Positions 20,066 through 30,627 of a stretch of DNA of 64,000 nucleotides are shown in pieces. How positions within the stretch are numbered: position 1 is the first letter of the stretch; every line of letters begins with the position of its first letter. Source of the stretch: G051903925 sp051903925 (lineage in GTDB: Bacteria > Pseudomonadota > Alphaproteobacteria > Zavarziniales > Zavarziniaceae); assembly GCF_051903925.1 (NCBI RefSeq), contig NZ_CP173678.1:3038001-3102000 (forward strand), given 5' to 3'. Made by a program: the position numbers and the translations under genes. The notes under the pieces were generated by a model, which saw only the letters and a list, made by a program, of their open reading frames with translations, was not told the origin of the DNA and made no database searches.

Positions 20066-21285
20066 GGGGCGGGTTCCCTCGATTCGGTGCCGGGCGGGCG
20101 GCTGAGTGCCGCGACCAGGTCGGTCAGGGCGTTGAGGTTGTGCACGGGGCGGAAGTCGTCGACATGGGGCAGCATGGCGCGGATACCCAGCGCCTTGGGC
20201 TGGAACCCTTCGTAGCGCAGCAGGGGGTTGAGCCAGACCAAGCGGCGGCAGGACTTCTGCAGCCGCTCCATCTCCGGCTCCAGGCCCTGGCCGGCATCGC
20301 GGTCCAGGCCATCGGTGATCAGCAGCACCACCGCGCCCTGGCCCAGCACGCGCCTGGACCACAGGCGGTTGAAGTTGGCGAGCGTCACGGCGATCCGCGT
20401 GCCGCCCGACCAGTCCTCGACCGATGCCGCAACGCGGGCCAGCGCGTCGTCGATGTCGCGGTGCTTCAACTGGCGCGTGATGTTGGTTAGGCGGGTGCCG
20501 AAGACAAAGCTGTGCACCCGCTCGCGCTGCTGCGACAGAGCATGAAGGAAGTGCAGCAGGACCCTGGAATAGCGTTCCATCGACCCGGATATGTCGCACA
20601 GGGCGACCAGCGGCGGCGGCACCATGCGCCGTTCCTGGCGCACGATCAGCAGGTCGCGCCCGCCGCTGCGCAGGCTGGCCCGCATGCTGGCGCGGAAGTC
20701 GATGCGCTTGCCGCGGGGATCGCGATCCCAGCGCCGCGTCGGCACCTCGGACAGGGGCATGGCCAGCCGCTTCATCGCGGCCTTGGCCTCCGCCAGCTCG
20801 GCCAGGCCCATCGCCTCGAAATCACGGGCGTAGAGCAGTTCCTTGTCGGAGAAGGTGAGGGTCGCATCGACCTCGATCCGCTCCTGCTCCTGCTCGTCCT
20901 TGCGCGTCTGCTCCTGGGCGGGGGCCATCGCCTCGGCCAGGCGGCGCAGCGTCTCGGATTCCTCCGGGGGGCCGTCCTGCCGGACCTGGGGCAGGAGCAT
21001 GGCCATGGCGCGCTCCAGCAGCTGCGGATTGCGCCAGAAGATGGTGAAGGCCTGGGCGAACAGGGCGCTGTGCTCGTGCCGGTCGACCAGCGTCGTATGC
21101 AGCGTCCAGAACAGGTCCTCGCGCCGGTCCAGGCCGACCAGCTCCACCGCCTTCAGCGCGTCGATCACGCGGCCCGGACCCACGGGCATGCCGGCCGCGC
21201 GCAGCACGCGGGCAAAATGCACCACGTTCTCCGCCAACCGGCGGGGCGGGTCCTGGGGCAGGGAGTCGGCGGCGATGGCGTTCAT
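20053..21285 (-). CDS. coxE: VWA-domain CoxE-family protein
   Basis: 410 residues from ATG at 21285; a TTG 12 bases upstream is less likely. The C-terminal VWA domain carries the metal-binding MIDAS motif DISGSMERYS and an LLITDGLDRD segment. In carboxydotrophs CoxE works with the MoxR ATPase CoxD in building the Cu/Mo active site. The central charged stretch (EQTRKDEQEQERIEVDATL) is family-typical. Overlaps the next gene by 13 bases, supporting coupled translation. Confidence 0.88.
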   Translation of the reverse strand: MNAIAADSLPQDPPRRLAENVVHFARVLRAAGMPVGPGRVIDALKAVELVGLDRREDLFWTLHTTLVDRHEHSALFAQAFTIFWRNPQLLERAMAMLLPQVRQDGPPEESETLRRLAEAMAPAQEQTRKDEQEQERIEVDATLTFSDKELLYARDFEAMGLAELAEAKAAMKRLAMPLSEVPTRRWDRDPRGKRIDFRASMRASLRSGGRDLLIVRQERRMVPPPLVALCDISGSMERYSRVLLHFLHALSQQRERVHSFVFGTRLTNITRQLKHRDIDDALARVAASVEDWSGGTRIAVTLANFNRLWSRRVLGQGAVVLLITDGLDRDAGQGLEPEMERLQKSCRRLVWLNPLLRYEGFQPKALGIRAMLPHVDDFRPVHNLNALTDLVAALSRPPGTESREPAPWTT

Positions 21286-21348
21286 GGCTGGCGCCAAACA
21301 TGGCGCCTCACCTTCCCCGGGGGCAAGGGAGCCGAATGGGCGGGGCGG

Positions 21349-22274
<926 letters not shown>

Positions 22275-22278
<4 letters not shown>

Positions 22279-23069
22279 GCTGCGGAGGCGATGGCGCGCT
22301 TTGCCATCACGGTCACGAGGTGGGCGCGGTATTCGCGGCTGGCATGGAGGTCGTTGTTCAACTCGTCCGCTGCGATCTTCACGTTGGCGACCGCATCGGC
22401 CGAGAAGTTCGACGCCAGCGCCGCTTCCATCGCGCTCGCGCGAAAGACACACGGGCCCGCACCCGTCACTGCGACGCGCACGCCGCCGGCCGTCTTTGCC
22501 ACGAAGACGCCCACCACGGCATAGCGCGAGGCGGGGTTGGGAAACTTTGCGTAGCCCGCCTTTTCCGGCACGGGGAAGCTGATCGCGGTGACGATCTCAC
22601 CCGGCTCAAGCGCTGTCGTGAACATGCCGACGAAGAAGTCGTCCGCCGCGATGTCACGGGTGTTGGTGTGGACCGTGGCGCCCAGGCCGACCAGGGCGGC
22701 CGGATAGTCGGCGGAGGGGTCGTTGTTGGAGATCGAGCCGCCGATCGTGCCGCGATGGCGCACATGCGGATCGCCGATGCCACCCGCCAGCTTGGCCAAA
22801 GCAGGGATCGCCTTGGCCACTTCGGCGGAGGCGGCGACCGTGGCATGGGTCGTCATCGCGCCGATCTTCACCGTGTTGCCGCTGACGCTGATGCCCTTGA
22901 GATCGGCGATGGCACCCAGGTCGACCAGGTCGGACGGTGCTGCCAGGCGCTGCTTCAGCGTCGGGATCAGGGTCATTCCGCCGGAGAGGACCTTGGGATC
23001 CGACTTGTCACCCAGGAGCGAGACGGCGTCGGCGACGCTTTTCGGACGGTGGTATTCGAATTCGTACAT
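22275..23069 (-). CDS. coxM: FAD-binding medium subunit of CoxSLM-type Mo hydroxylase
   Basis: 264 residues. FAD-binding motifs typical of CoxM: KVLSGGMTLIPTLKQRL and the second site RHRGTIGGSISNNDPSADYP. Transfers electrons from the [2Fe-2S] subunit to the quinone pool or another acceptor. ATG at 23069, 11 bases after the coxL stop. Gene order S-L-M here differs from the M-S-L order of the classical form I CO dehydrogenase operon. Confidence 0.92.
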
Positions 23070-23080
23070 GGCGTGCTCCC

Positions 23081-25468
23081 TTATTCTGCGGCCTGGGCGA
23101 CGCGGCTGGCCTGAACGGCTCGCCAGACGCGTTCCGGCGTGGCCGGCATGTCCAGGTGGCGGATGCCGATCGCATCCGTGATGGCGTTGATGACAGCCGG
23201 CGGCGAGGCGATGGCACCGGCCTCGCCACAACCCTTGACCCCCAGTGGATTGTGCGTGCAGGGCGTCTCGGTGAAGCCCAGGTCATAGCTGGGCAGGTCG
23301 TCGGCGCGCGGCATGCAATAGTCCATGAACGAGCCGGTCAGAAGCTGGCCCGACTCCTGGTCGTAGATGGCCCCTTCCAGCAGGGCCTGGCCCACCCCTT
23401 GCGCGATGCCGCCATGGACCTGGCCGTGCACGATCATGGGGTTGATGATCCGGCCGAAATCGTCCACCGCGGTGAAGCGATCAATGCGGACCACGCCCGT
23501 GTCGGGATCGATCTCCACCTCGCAGATATGGCAGCCTGCGGGATAGGTGAAGTTGAGCGGGTCATAGAACGCATTCTCGTCCAGGCCCGGCTCCAGCTCC
23601 TCCAGCGGATAATTGTGGGGCACATACGCGGCAAAGGCGACCTCTGCCATCGTCATCTGCTTGTCGGTGCCGGCCACGCGGAAGACGCCGTCCTTGAACT
23701 CGATATCCTCCAGCGCCGCTTCCATGCGATAGGCGACGATCTTGCGCCCCTTGGCGATGATCTTCTCGCACGCCTTGACCAGGGCCGAGCCACCGACGGC
23801 CAGCGAGCGCGAGCCATAGGTGCCAAGTCCATACTGCACCTTGGCCGTGTCGCCATGCACGACGTCGACGTTCTCGACCGGCACGCCGAGGGTGGAGGCT
23901 ACGACCTGGGCAAAGGTCGTCTCGTGCCCCTGGCCGTGGCTGTGGGTGCCGGTGAAGACCTGGACGTTGCCGGTCGGGTTGAAGCGGACCTGCGCCGATT
24001 CGAAGAGGCCGACGCCGGCGCCCAGCTGCCCCGCGACGCGTGACGGGGCGAGCCCGCAAGCCTCGATATAGGTCGAGTAGCCCAGGCCGCGCAGCTTGCC
24101 GTTGGCAGCCGACTTCGCCTTGCGCGCGGCAAAGCCCGCGACGTCCGCGATCCCTTGCGCCTTGTCCAGCGAGGCGAAGTAGTCGCCGGTATCGTAGGTC
24201 AGGGCGACCGGCGTCTGGTAGGGGAACTGGTCGACCGTGATGAAGTTGCGCCGGCGCAACTCGGCCGGGTCAAGGTTCAGTTCACGCGCCGCGACCTCCA
24301 CGATGCGCTCGATCAGGTAGGTCGCTTCCGGCCGGCCGGCCCCGCGATAGGCATCGACCGGCGTCGTGTTGGTGAAGACGGCGTCGACCTCGCAATAGAT
24401 CGCGGGCGTCGCGTACTGCCCGGCCAGCAGGGTGCCATAAAGATAGGTCGGCACCGACGACGCAAAGGTCGAGAGATAGGCGCCCATGTTGGCGATCGTC
24501 TTGACCCGGAAGCCCAGGAAGCGGCCGTCCTTGTCCACCGCCAGTTCGGCATGGGTGACGTGGTCGCGGCCATGGCAGTCGGTCAGGAAGGCCTCGGCCC
24601 GGTCGCTCGTCCACTTGACCGGCCGGCCCAGGCGCTTCGACGCCCACAGGCAGGACGTCTCCTCGGCATAGATGAAGATCTTGGAGCCAAAGCCGCCACC
24701 CACATCGGGTGCCACCACCCGCAGCTTGTGCTCCGGCGCGATGCCGACAAAGGCCGACAGGACCAGGCGCGCCACATGCGGATTCTGGCTGGTCGTATGC
24801 AGGGTGAAGCTGTCGGTTCCGGGCTCGTACTCGCCGATGGCCGCACGCGGTTCCATCGCGTTCGGGACCAGGCGGTTGTTGACCAGGTCGAGGGCGATCA
24901 CCTTGTCGGCCTTGGCAAAGGCTGCCTCGGTCGCGGCCTTGTCGCCGATCTCCCATTCATAGCATAGGTTGTGGGGCACATCGTCGTGGACCAGCACGGC
25001 GCTGTTCCGCGCCGTCGCCGTGGCGACCACCGCCGGCAATTCCTCATAGTCGACGACGACCGCCTCTGCCGCGGCGCGGGCCTGAGCCTGGCTGTCGGCC
25101 ACCACGATGGCGACCGCATCGCCGACATAGCGTACCTTGTCATGCGCCAGCGACGGGTGGGCCGGCGCCTTCATCGGCGAGCCGTCCTTGGAATGGATCA
25201 TCCAGCCACAGATCAGGCCGCCCAGCTTGTCCGCGGCCATGTCGGCGCCGGTCAGGATGCCGACGACACCCGGCATCGCCGCCGCCTCGGCCGTGTCCAC
25301 CCCGCGGATGCGGGCATGGGCGTGGGGCGAGCGGACAAACGCCGCATGCGCCTGCCCAGCCACCTTGAGGTCGTCGGTATAGCGACCCCGGCCCGTTATG
25401 AAGCGCTGGTCCTCCTTGCGAAGGACGGCAGCACCGATCCCCTGCGTCGGCGTGGCGTCATCGGGCAT
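23081..25468 (-). CDS. coxL: Molybdopterin-binding large subunit, form II CoxL
   Basis: 795 residues. Xanthine-oxidase-family catalytic subunit that binds the Mo cofactor. The active-site loop near residue 370 reads AYRGAGR, the mark of form II (BMS-type) CoxL; true form I CO dehydrogenases have AYRCSFR with the Cu-binding Cys. GVGLFESAQVRFNPTGNVQVF and GTHSHGQGHETTFAQ are cofactor-binding segments, and the conserved Glu is in KGCGEAGAI. It may oxidise CO slowly or, more likely, another small or heterocyclic substrate. ATG at 25468; 4 bases after coxS. Confidence 0.92.
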   Translation of the reverse strand: MPDDATPTQGIGAAVLRKEDQRFITGRGRYTDDLKVAGQAHAAFVRSPHAHARIRGVDTAEAAAMPGVVGILTGADMAADKLGGLICGWMIHSKDGSPMKAPAHPSLAHDKVRYVGDAVAIVVADSQAQARAAAEAVVVDYEELPAVVATATARNSAVLVHDDVPHNLCYEWEIGDKAATEAAFAKADKVIALDLVNNRLVPNAMEPRAAIGEYEPGTDSFTLHTTSQNPHVARLVLSAFVGIAPEHKLRVVAPDVGGGFGSKIFIYAEETSCLWASKRLGRPVKWTSDRAEAFLTDCHGRDHVTHAELAVDKDGRFLGFRVKTIANMGAYLSTFASSVPTYLYGTLLAGQYATPAIYCEVDAVFTNTTPVDAYRGAGRPEATYLIERIVEVAARELNLDPAELRRRNFITVDQFPYQTPVALTYDTGDYFASLDKAQGIADVAGFAARKAKSAANGKLRGLGYSTYIEACGLAPSRVAGQLGAGVGLFESAQVRFNPTGNVQVFTGTHSHGQGHETTFAQVVASTLGVPVENVDVVHGDTAKVQYGLGTYGSRSLAVGGSALVKACEKIIAKGRKIVAYRMEAALEDIEFKDGVFRVAGTDKQMTMAEVAFAAYVPHNYPLEELEPGLDENAFYDPLNFTYPAGCHICEVEIDPDTGVVRIDRFTAVDDFGRIINPMIVHGQVHGGIAQGVGQALLEGAIYDQESGQLLTGSFMDYCMPRADDLPSYDLGFTETPCTHNPLGVKGCGEAGAIASPPAVINAITDAIGIRHLDMPATPERVWRAVQASRVAQAAE

Positions 25469-25472
25469 GGCA

Positions 25473-25943
<471 letters not shown>

Positions 25944-26071
25944 GGTCACTCCCTCGATCGCAGGTCCGCAAACGCGCCTTGCGGCGGCGGCCCGGCCTTC
26001 CCGCCTGCTTTGGCGGAGTGTCGGGGGAGGGCTCGCCCTCGGTCAAGCGCTCTCGGCAGGAAAGGCCCTAG

Positions 26072-26108
26072 CCAATTGGGGGAGATGTAAGTCGTTGTAT
26101 CCAATTGG
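26072..26108. promoter_or_regulatory. Pair of CCAATTGG palindromes upstream of coxS
   Basis: Two copies of the perfect 8-base palindrome CCAATTGG (26072-26079 and 26101-26108), start-to-start 29 bases, lie 130-165 bases before coxS in the spacer after coxG. Two matching sites about three helical turns apart suggest a regulator binding site. No promoter boxes were clear enough to call. Confidence 0.4.
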
Positions 26109-26181
26109 GAATAACGTTTCGCACGGGACGGCGAACGGTTGGCCGCGGGGACAGCCTGGCGGCCGCCCCCGCGGGGACGCG

Positions 26182-26772
26182 CTACAGGACGGTGATCAGG
26201 ACCAGCGCGATTGCCGTCACCAGAAGCAGGCCGCCGATCCAGACGGCGGGTGCCAGACCCGGGGGGGCCGGCTCCAGCACCTCCACCGGGCCCTGGGCGG
26301 CGGCTGGTGCAGGTGCGGCGACGACGGGCGCCGGGGGCGTCGCGGCCTTGGCGAACGCGGCAAAGAACTCGTCGGCATTCTTCTTGGCAACGCCGTCGAT
26401 CAGCCGTGCGCCGATCTGGGCCAGCTTGCCGCCGATCGTCGCCTTGACGGTGTAGGTCAGAACAGTCTCCGGCCCTTCCTCGCGAAGCGCCACGATGGCC
26501 GAGCCCTTGGCAAAACCGGCAGGTCCGCCCTGGCCCTCGCCATTCAGGGTGTAGCCCTCGAGCGGCTTCACGTCCGTGAAGGTCACCTTGCCCTTGAAGC
26601 GTGCCTTCACCGGGCCGACCGCTGCCGCGACCGTTGCTTCCAGCGGGTCGGGCGGCGTTCCGGTCAGGCTCTCGCAGCCGGGAATGCAGGCCTTCAGCAC
26701 CTCGGGGTCATTGAGGGCCTGCCAGACCCGTTCGCGGGGGGCCGGGATGCGGTATTCGCCGCTCATGTCCAT
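26182..26772 (-). CDS. coxG: CoxG-family SRPBCC membrane protein
   Basis: 196 residues from ATG at 26772 (AGGAG eight bases upstream). About 1-140 is the CoxG SRPBCC fold (MDMSGEYRIPAPRERVWQAL, then PDVLKACIPGCESL-like EVLKACIPGCESL). A proline/alanine-rich linker (PAPVVAAPAPAAAQGP) leads to a C-terminal membrane anchor (VWIGGLLLVTAIALVLITVL). CoxG is thought to recruit the CoxSLM complex to the membrane, and here it lies just upstream of coxS. Confidence 0.88.
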   Translation of the reverse strand: MDMSGEYRIPAPRERVWQALNDPEVLKACIPGCESLTGTPPDPLEATVAAAVGPVKARFKGKVTFTDVKPLEGYTLNGEGQGGPAGFAKGSAIVALREEGPETVLTYTVKATIGGKLAQIGARLIDGVAKKNADEFFAAFAKAATPPAPVVAAPAPAAAQGPVEVLEPAPPGLAPAVWIGGLLLVTAIALVLITVL

Positions 26773-27048
26773 GTGCTGTTCTCCTGTCGCCCTTTTGCCT
26801 GGCGGGGCCCCGGGCCTTGCGGGCCGCGCCGCGGCTGGATCCGGTCTAGTCTTTGCCGCAAAGGCGGCGCCTTGTCGCGAGGTGAAAGCGCAACGGGGGC
26901 CAGCATCCAGCGCAGTGCGGCATGGCGCACCGCACAAAGGGACGGGTCGCCAGAGGGCGGCAGGAACCCGCGCACCCGTTCACGCGTGCTCCCGTTCCGG
27001 CCCCCAGGCGCGGTAGACTGCACAGCCAGTCAGTCGTTCGGGGATGCC

Positions 27049-28221
27049 GTGCCGCACAATCGCGCCCTTCTGGGCATCGCCGCCAAGGGTCCGCCGCTTG
27101 CCTTTGTCGATCTCAAGGCCCAGTACGCGCGGCTGAAGCCGATGATCGACGCGCGCATCGCAGCCGTCCTGGCGCGCGGCGACTTCATCATGGGCACGGA
27201 AGTCGGCGAACTGGAACGGGCGCTGTCGGGCCGCGCCGGGGTGACGAACGCGATAGCCGTGGGCAGCGGGACGGACGCCCTGCGTATGGCGCTGATGGCC
27301 CTGGGCATTGGCGCGGGCGATGCCGTGTTCGTGCCCGCCTTCACGTTCACCGCGACGGCCGAGGCCGTGCTCGTCACGGGGGCGAGCCCTGTCTTCGTCG
27401 ACGTCGATCCCCTGCGCATGACCCTGTCGGTCGACGATCTGGCCATCCAGTTGAAGCGGGTGGCCGAGCGCGGCCACCTGCGCCCGGCCGCGGTGATTCC
27501 CGTGGACCTGTTCGGCCTGCCCGCCGACTATGCCGCCATCCGCAAGCTGGCCGACCAGGCCGGACTGGCCGTCGTGGGCGATGCCGCCCAGAGCTTTGGC
27601 GGACGCCTGCATGGCGTGGCGGTGGGGGCGCTGGCCCCGATCACGGCGACCAGCTTCTATCCGACGAAGCCCCTTGGCTGCTTCGGCGACGGGGGTGCGT
27701 TGTTCTGCGACGACGAGGGGACTGCGGCGGTCCTCCGCTCGATTCGCGAGCACGGCCGGGGCGAGGTCCGCTACGACATCGTCCGCCTGGGCATCAATGG
27801 CCGCCTGGACACGATCCAGGCTGCCATCCTGCTGGCGAAGCTGACCGCCTTTGACGCCGAGATCGAGGCCCGGGCCGGCATTGCCGACCGCTATGATGCG
27901 CGCCTGACCGGCCTCGTCCAGACGCCGCTGCGGCCGCCCGGCCTGCGTTGCTCCTGGGGCTACTACACGATTCGCGTGGCCGAGCGGGACGCGGTGCGCC
28001 AGGTTCTGGACCACGCCGGCGTGCCGACCGCCGTCTACTATCCCAGGCCCATGCACCTGCAGCCGGCCTATCGCATGCACGGGGAGCGGGAAGGTTCGCT
28101 GCCGGTGAGCGAGGACCTGTGCGCCCAGGTGCTGAGCCTGCCCATCCACGCCGACATGACGGACGACGACGTGGACCGGGTCTGCGACGCCCTGGTGCGG
28201 ACCTTGCGGGCGGGCGCCTGA
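27049..28221 (+). CDS. DegT/DnrJ/EryC1/StrS-family PLP aminotransferase
   Basis: About 390 residues from a GTG at 27049; no ATG is suitably placed and the GTG gives a family-typical N-terminus (PPLAFVDLKAQYARL). Transfers an amino group to a keto-sugar nucleotide, for example for surface polysaccharide. PLP Lys near 207 in ATSFYPTKPLGCFGDGGAL, phosphate-binding GSGTDALRMALMAL, and VGDAAQSFGG. Divergent from coxG over 276 bases in which I see nothing else. No sugar-biosynthesis partners are adjacent, so the pathway is unknown. Confidence 0.88.
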   Translation: MPHNRALLGIAAKGPPLAFVDLKAQYARLKPMIDARIAAVLARGDFIMGTEVGELERALSGRAGVTNAIAVGSGTDALRMALMALGIGAGDAVFVPAFTFTATAEAVLVTGASPVFVDVDPLRMTLSVDDLAIQLKRVAERGHLRPAAVIPVDLFGLPADYAAIRKLADQAGLAVVGDAAQSFGGRLHGVAVGALAPITATSFYPTKPLGCFGDGGALFCDDEGTAAVLRSIREHGRGEVRYDIVRLGINGRLDTIQAAILLAKLTAFDAEIEARAGIADRYDARLTGLVQTPLRPPGLRCSWGYYTIRVAERDAVRQVLDHAGVPTAVYYPRPMHLQPAYRMHGEREGSLPVSEDLCAQVLSLPIHADMTDDDVDRVCDALVRTLRAGA

Positions 28222-28238
28222 GGCCGGGCCATGCCCTG

Positions 28239-28268
28239 TTGACGATATTATGACGATCATCATATAAA
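28239..28268 (+). promoter_or_regulatory. Predicted sigma-70-type promoter
   Basis: TTGACG at 28239-28244 and TATAAA at 28263-28268, 18 bases apart, sit directly before the hotdog thioesterase gene in a conspicuously AT-rich patch. The spacer contains ATGA-CGA-TCAT, a short inverted repeat that could be an operator. Strong GGAGGT ribosome-binding site follows at 28280. Confidence 0.6.
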
Positions 28269-28290
28269 GGGGCGCCGATGGAGGTGCCCT

Positions 28291-28827
28291 ATGCCGTTCG
28301 ATCATCCGCAAACGGTCGATCCCACCGATTCAAGCCTGACCCGCGAGCGCATGGTCACGTGGCAGGATCCGGCCGCGGTGCGCGCCGCAAGTTCGGGCCT
28401 GAGCGGGCTGCAGATCATGGAGGCCATTCGCGACGGCCGTCTGCCGCCGCCGCCGATGGCGCGGCTGGTCGGATTCCGGTGCGTCCTGGTGGAACGCGGC
28501 CATGTCGCGATGGAACTGGACCCGGAGCAGAGCCTGGAGAACACGCTCGGCATGCTGCACGGCGGCGCCGCGGCGACGCTGCTCGACACGGTGATGGGGT
28601 GCACGCTGCACACCACGCTGCCCCCGGGGCAGGGCTTCGTGACGCTGGACCTGAAGCTGACCTTCCTGCGCCCGCTGACGGTCGCGTCGGGTTCCATCCG
28701 GGCCGAGGGGCGGGTGCTGAACCAGTCCCGGCGCAATGCCTATCTGGAGGGCGAGGTGCGGGACGGCGAGGGCCGCCTGGCCGTCCACGCAGTGGGCACG
28801 TTCACGTTGCTTGAGGGCCGGGCCTGA
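28291..28827 (+). CDS. PaaI-type hotdog thioesterase
   Basis: 178 residues. Hotdog fold with the PaaI-like motif MLHGGAAATLLDTVMGCTLHTTLPPGQGFVTLDLKLTFLRP (given here in part; catalytic Asp in ATLLDTVMG). Probably hydrolyses an aryl- or acyl-CoA. The N-terminal ~45 residues (MVTWQDPAAVRAASSGLSG) are an extension seen in some uncharacterised family members. ATG at 28291 with GGAGGT six bases upstream and its own predicted promoter. A GC-rich inverted repeat (28815-28837) overlaps its stop. Confidence 0.88.
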   Translation: MPFDHPQTVDPTDSSLTRERMVTWQDPAAVRAASSGLSGLQIMEAIRDGRLPPPPMARLVGFRCVLVERGHVAMELDPEQSLENTLGMLHGGAAATLLDTVMGCTLHTTLPPGQGFVTLDLKLTFLRPLTVASGSIRAEGRVLNQSRRNAYLEGEVRDGEGRLAVHAVGTFTLLEGRA

Positions 28828-28837
28828 GGGCCGGCCC
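28815..28837. terminator. GC-rich stem-loop overlapping the thioesterase stop
   Basis: GGGCCGGGCC and GCCGGCCC pair across a short loop between two convergent genes. There is no T tract, so termination is only possible, not shown. Confidence 0.3.
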
Positions 28838-28863
28838 GACGCAACCGCTCAGGGAGTACCGCC

Positions 28864-30477
28864 TCAGGGGGCCGGGGCCAGGGTGAAGCCCGAATAGCCC
28901 TCCGCCGCGATGGCGTCGCACTTCTCGCGATAGAGCGGCACGCCGCCGATATAGGGCATGAACACCCGCGGCTTGCCCGGCACGTTGGCGCCCATGTACC
29001 AGGAATCCGCCTGGGGATAGAGGGTGGTGTGGGCGACCTCGTTCACATGCTCGACCCACGCGCTTTCCGCCTCGGGCGTCGGCTCGATCAGGCCCAGCTG
29101 CCGGTCGGCCATGTAGCCGAGGCATTGCGTGATCCAGTCGACGTGCTGCTCGATCGACACCATCATGTTCGACAGGACCGACGGGCTCCCCGGCCCGGTC
29201 ACCAGGAACAGGTTGGGGAAGCCCGCAACCGTCAGGCCCAGATAGGTCTTTGGCCCTTCGGCCCAGCGGTCCTTCAGGGACTGGCCGCCGCGGCCGCGAA
29301 TGTCGATCGCATTGAGTGCGCCGGTCATCGCGTCGAAGCCAATGGCATAGACGATCACGTCCACGTCGTAGTCCTGCTGCGTCGTCCGCACGCCGGTCTC
29401 GGTGATCGTCTCGATCGGGGTCTTCTTCAGGTCGACCAGGCTGACATTGTCGCGGTTATAGGTCGCGAAATAGTCCGTATCGACGCAGGGCCGCTTGGTG
29501 AACAGGGCGTGGTTGCGCGGCGACAGCACCTCTGCCTTCTCCGGATCCTTGACGATGGAGCGGATCTTCTCGCGCACGAACTCCGACACTTCATCATTCA
29601 CCGCCTTGTCGGTGATCAGGTCGGCGAACGAACCGCCCAGGGCGAAGCCACCCTTGGCCCAGCGCTCCTCCATCACCGTGCGGCGCTGGTCGGCCGGCAC
29701 GTCGGCCCAGGCCTTGTCCGATTCGTCGATGAAGCGCTGGCCGAAGCCCTGGGCCCGGGCCTCGGTCCGGAACTGGACACGATTCTCGCGCCAGGCCCGC
29801 ACCTCCTCGGGATCGGCGGGCGCGTTGTGCGCCGGCAGGCTGAAATTGGGGGTCCGCTGGAACACCGTCAGGTGCTTGGCCTGCTTGGCGATTTCCGGGA
29901 TCGACTGGATCGCCGACGATCCGGTGCCGATTACGGCCACGGTCTTGCCCGTGAAGTCGACCCCTTCGTGCGGCCAGCGGCTGGTTCGGTAGGTCGGGCC
30001 CTTGAACCGCGCGGCGCCGGGGATGTCGACGTCCTTCGGCACCGACAGGCAGCCGGTCGCCATCACGCAATAGCGGGCAGAGATCACATCGCCCTTGTCC
30101 GTCTTGACGATCCAGCGATTGCTTTGTTCGTCGAAAGTCTCGCTCAGGACCCGGGTCTCGAACTGGATGTCCTTGCGCAGGTCGAAGCGGTCGGCGACAT
30201 GGTTCGCATAGCGCAGGAGTTCTTCCTGCGTCGCGTACTTCTCGCTCCACTCCCACTCGTTCTCAAGCTCGGGCGAGAAGGAGAAGGAATATTCCTGGCT
30301 GACGATGTCGACGCGCGCGCCGGGATAGCGGTTCCAGTACCAGGTGCCGCCCAGTCCGCTGCCCGCCTCCAGCACGCGGACGCTGAAGCCGCGATTGCGC
30401 AGGTTGTGCAGCATGTGCAGGCCGGAAAAGCCGGCTCCCACCACCACCACGTCGAATCGCTGCACCGCTTCCGCCAT
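28864..30477 (-). CDS. Flavin-containing monooxygenase, Baeyer-Villiger-like, atypical fingerprint
   Basis: 537 residues. FAD-binding VVVGAGFSGLHMLHNLR and NADPH-binding VAVIGTGSSAIQSIPEIA. The Baeyer-Villiger fingerprint F-x-G-x3-H-x3-W-P is present as FKGPTYRTSRWP with Arg in place of the His (codon 29986-29988), so catalysis may differ from classical ketone monooxygenases. The remaining sequence (GGTWYWNRYPGARVDIVS, KRPCVDTDYFATYNRDNV) follows the cyclohexanone monooxygenase group. ATG at 30477 preceded by GGGAGAG. Apparently single-gene. Confidence 0.88.
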   Translation of the reverse strand: MAEAVQRFDVVVVGAGFSGLHMLHNLRNRGFSVRVLEAGSGLGGTWYWNRYPGARVDIVSQEYSFSFSPELENEWEWSEKYATQEELLRYANHVADRFDLRKDIQFETRVLSETFDEQSNRWIVKTDKGDVISARYCVMATGCLSVPKDVDIPGAARFKGPTYRTSRWPHEGVDFTGKTVAVIGTGSSAIQSIPEIAKQAKHLTVFQRTPNFSLPAHNAPADPEEVRAWRENRVQFRTEARAQGFGQRFIDESDKAWADVPADQRRTVMEERWAKGGFALGGSFADLITDKAVNDEVSEFVREKIRSIVKDPEKAEVLSPRNHALFTKRPCVDTDYFATYNRDNVSLVDLKKTPIETITETGVRTTQQDYDVDVIVYAIGFDAMTGALNAIDIRGRGGQSLKDRWAEGPKTYLGLTVAGFPNLFLVTGPGSPSVLSNMMVSIEQHVDWITQCLGYMADRQLGLIEPTPEAESAWVEHVNEVAHTTLYPQADSWYMGANVPGKPRVFMPYIGGVPLYREKCDAIAAEGYSGFTLAPAP

Positions 30478-30627
30478 GTCGTTCTCTCCCGTGTCCCCGC
30501 TGGGGTTCTTGGCTGTACGCGGCCGCTCGCGGGCGGACGCGCCGATTGGCCAGCATTCTGCACAAGGCAGCGGGACCTGACGATACGATTCCGCCACGTG
30601 GCGGCGACCGGGTTGATGAGACGGCGC

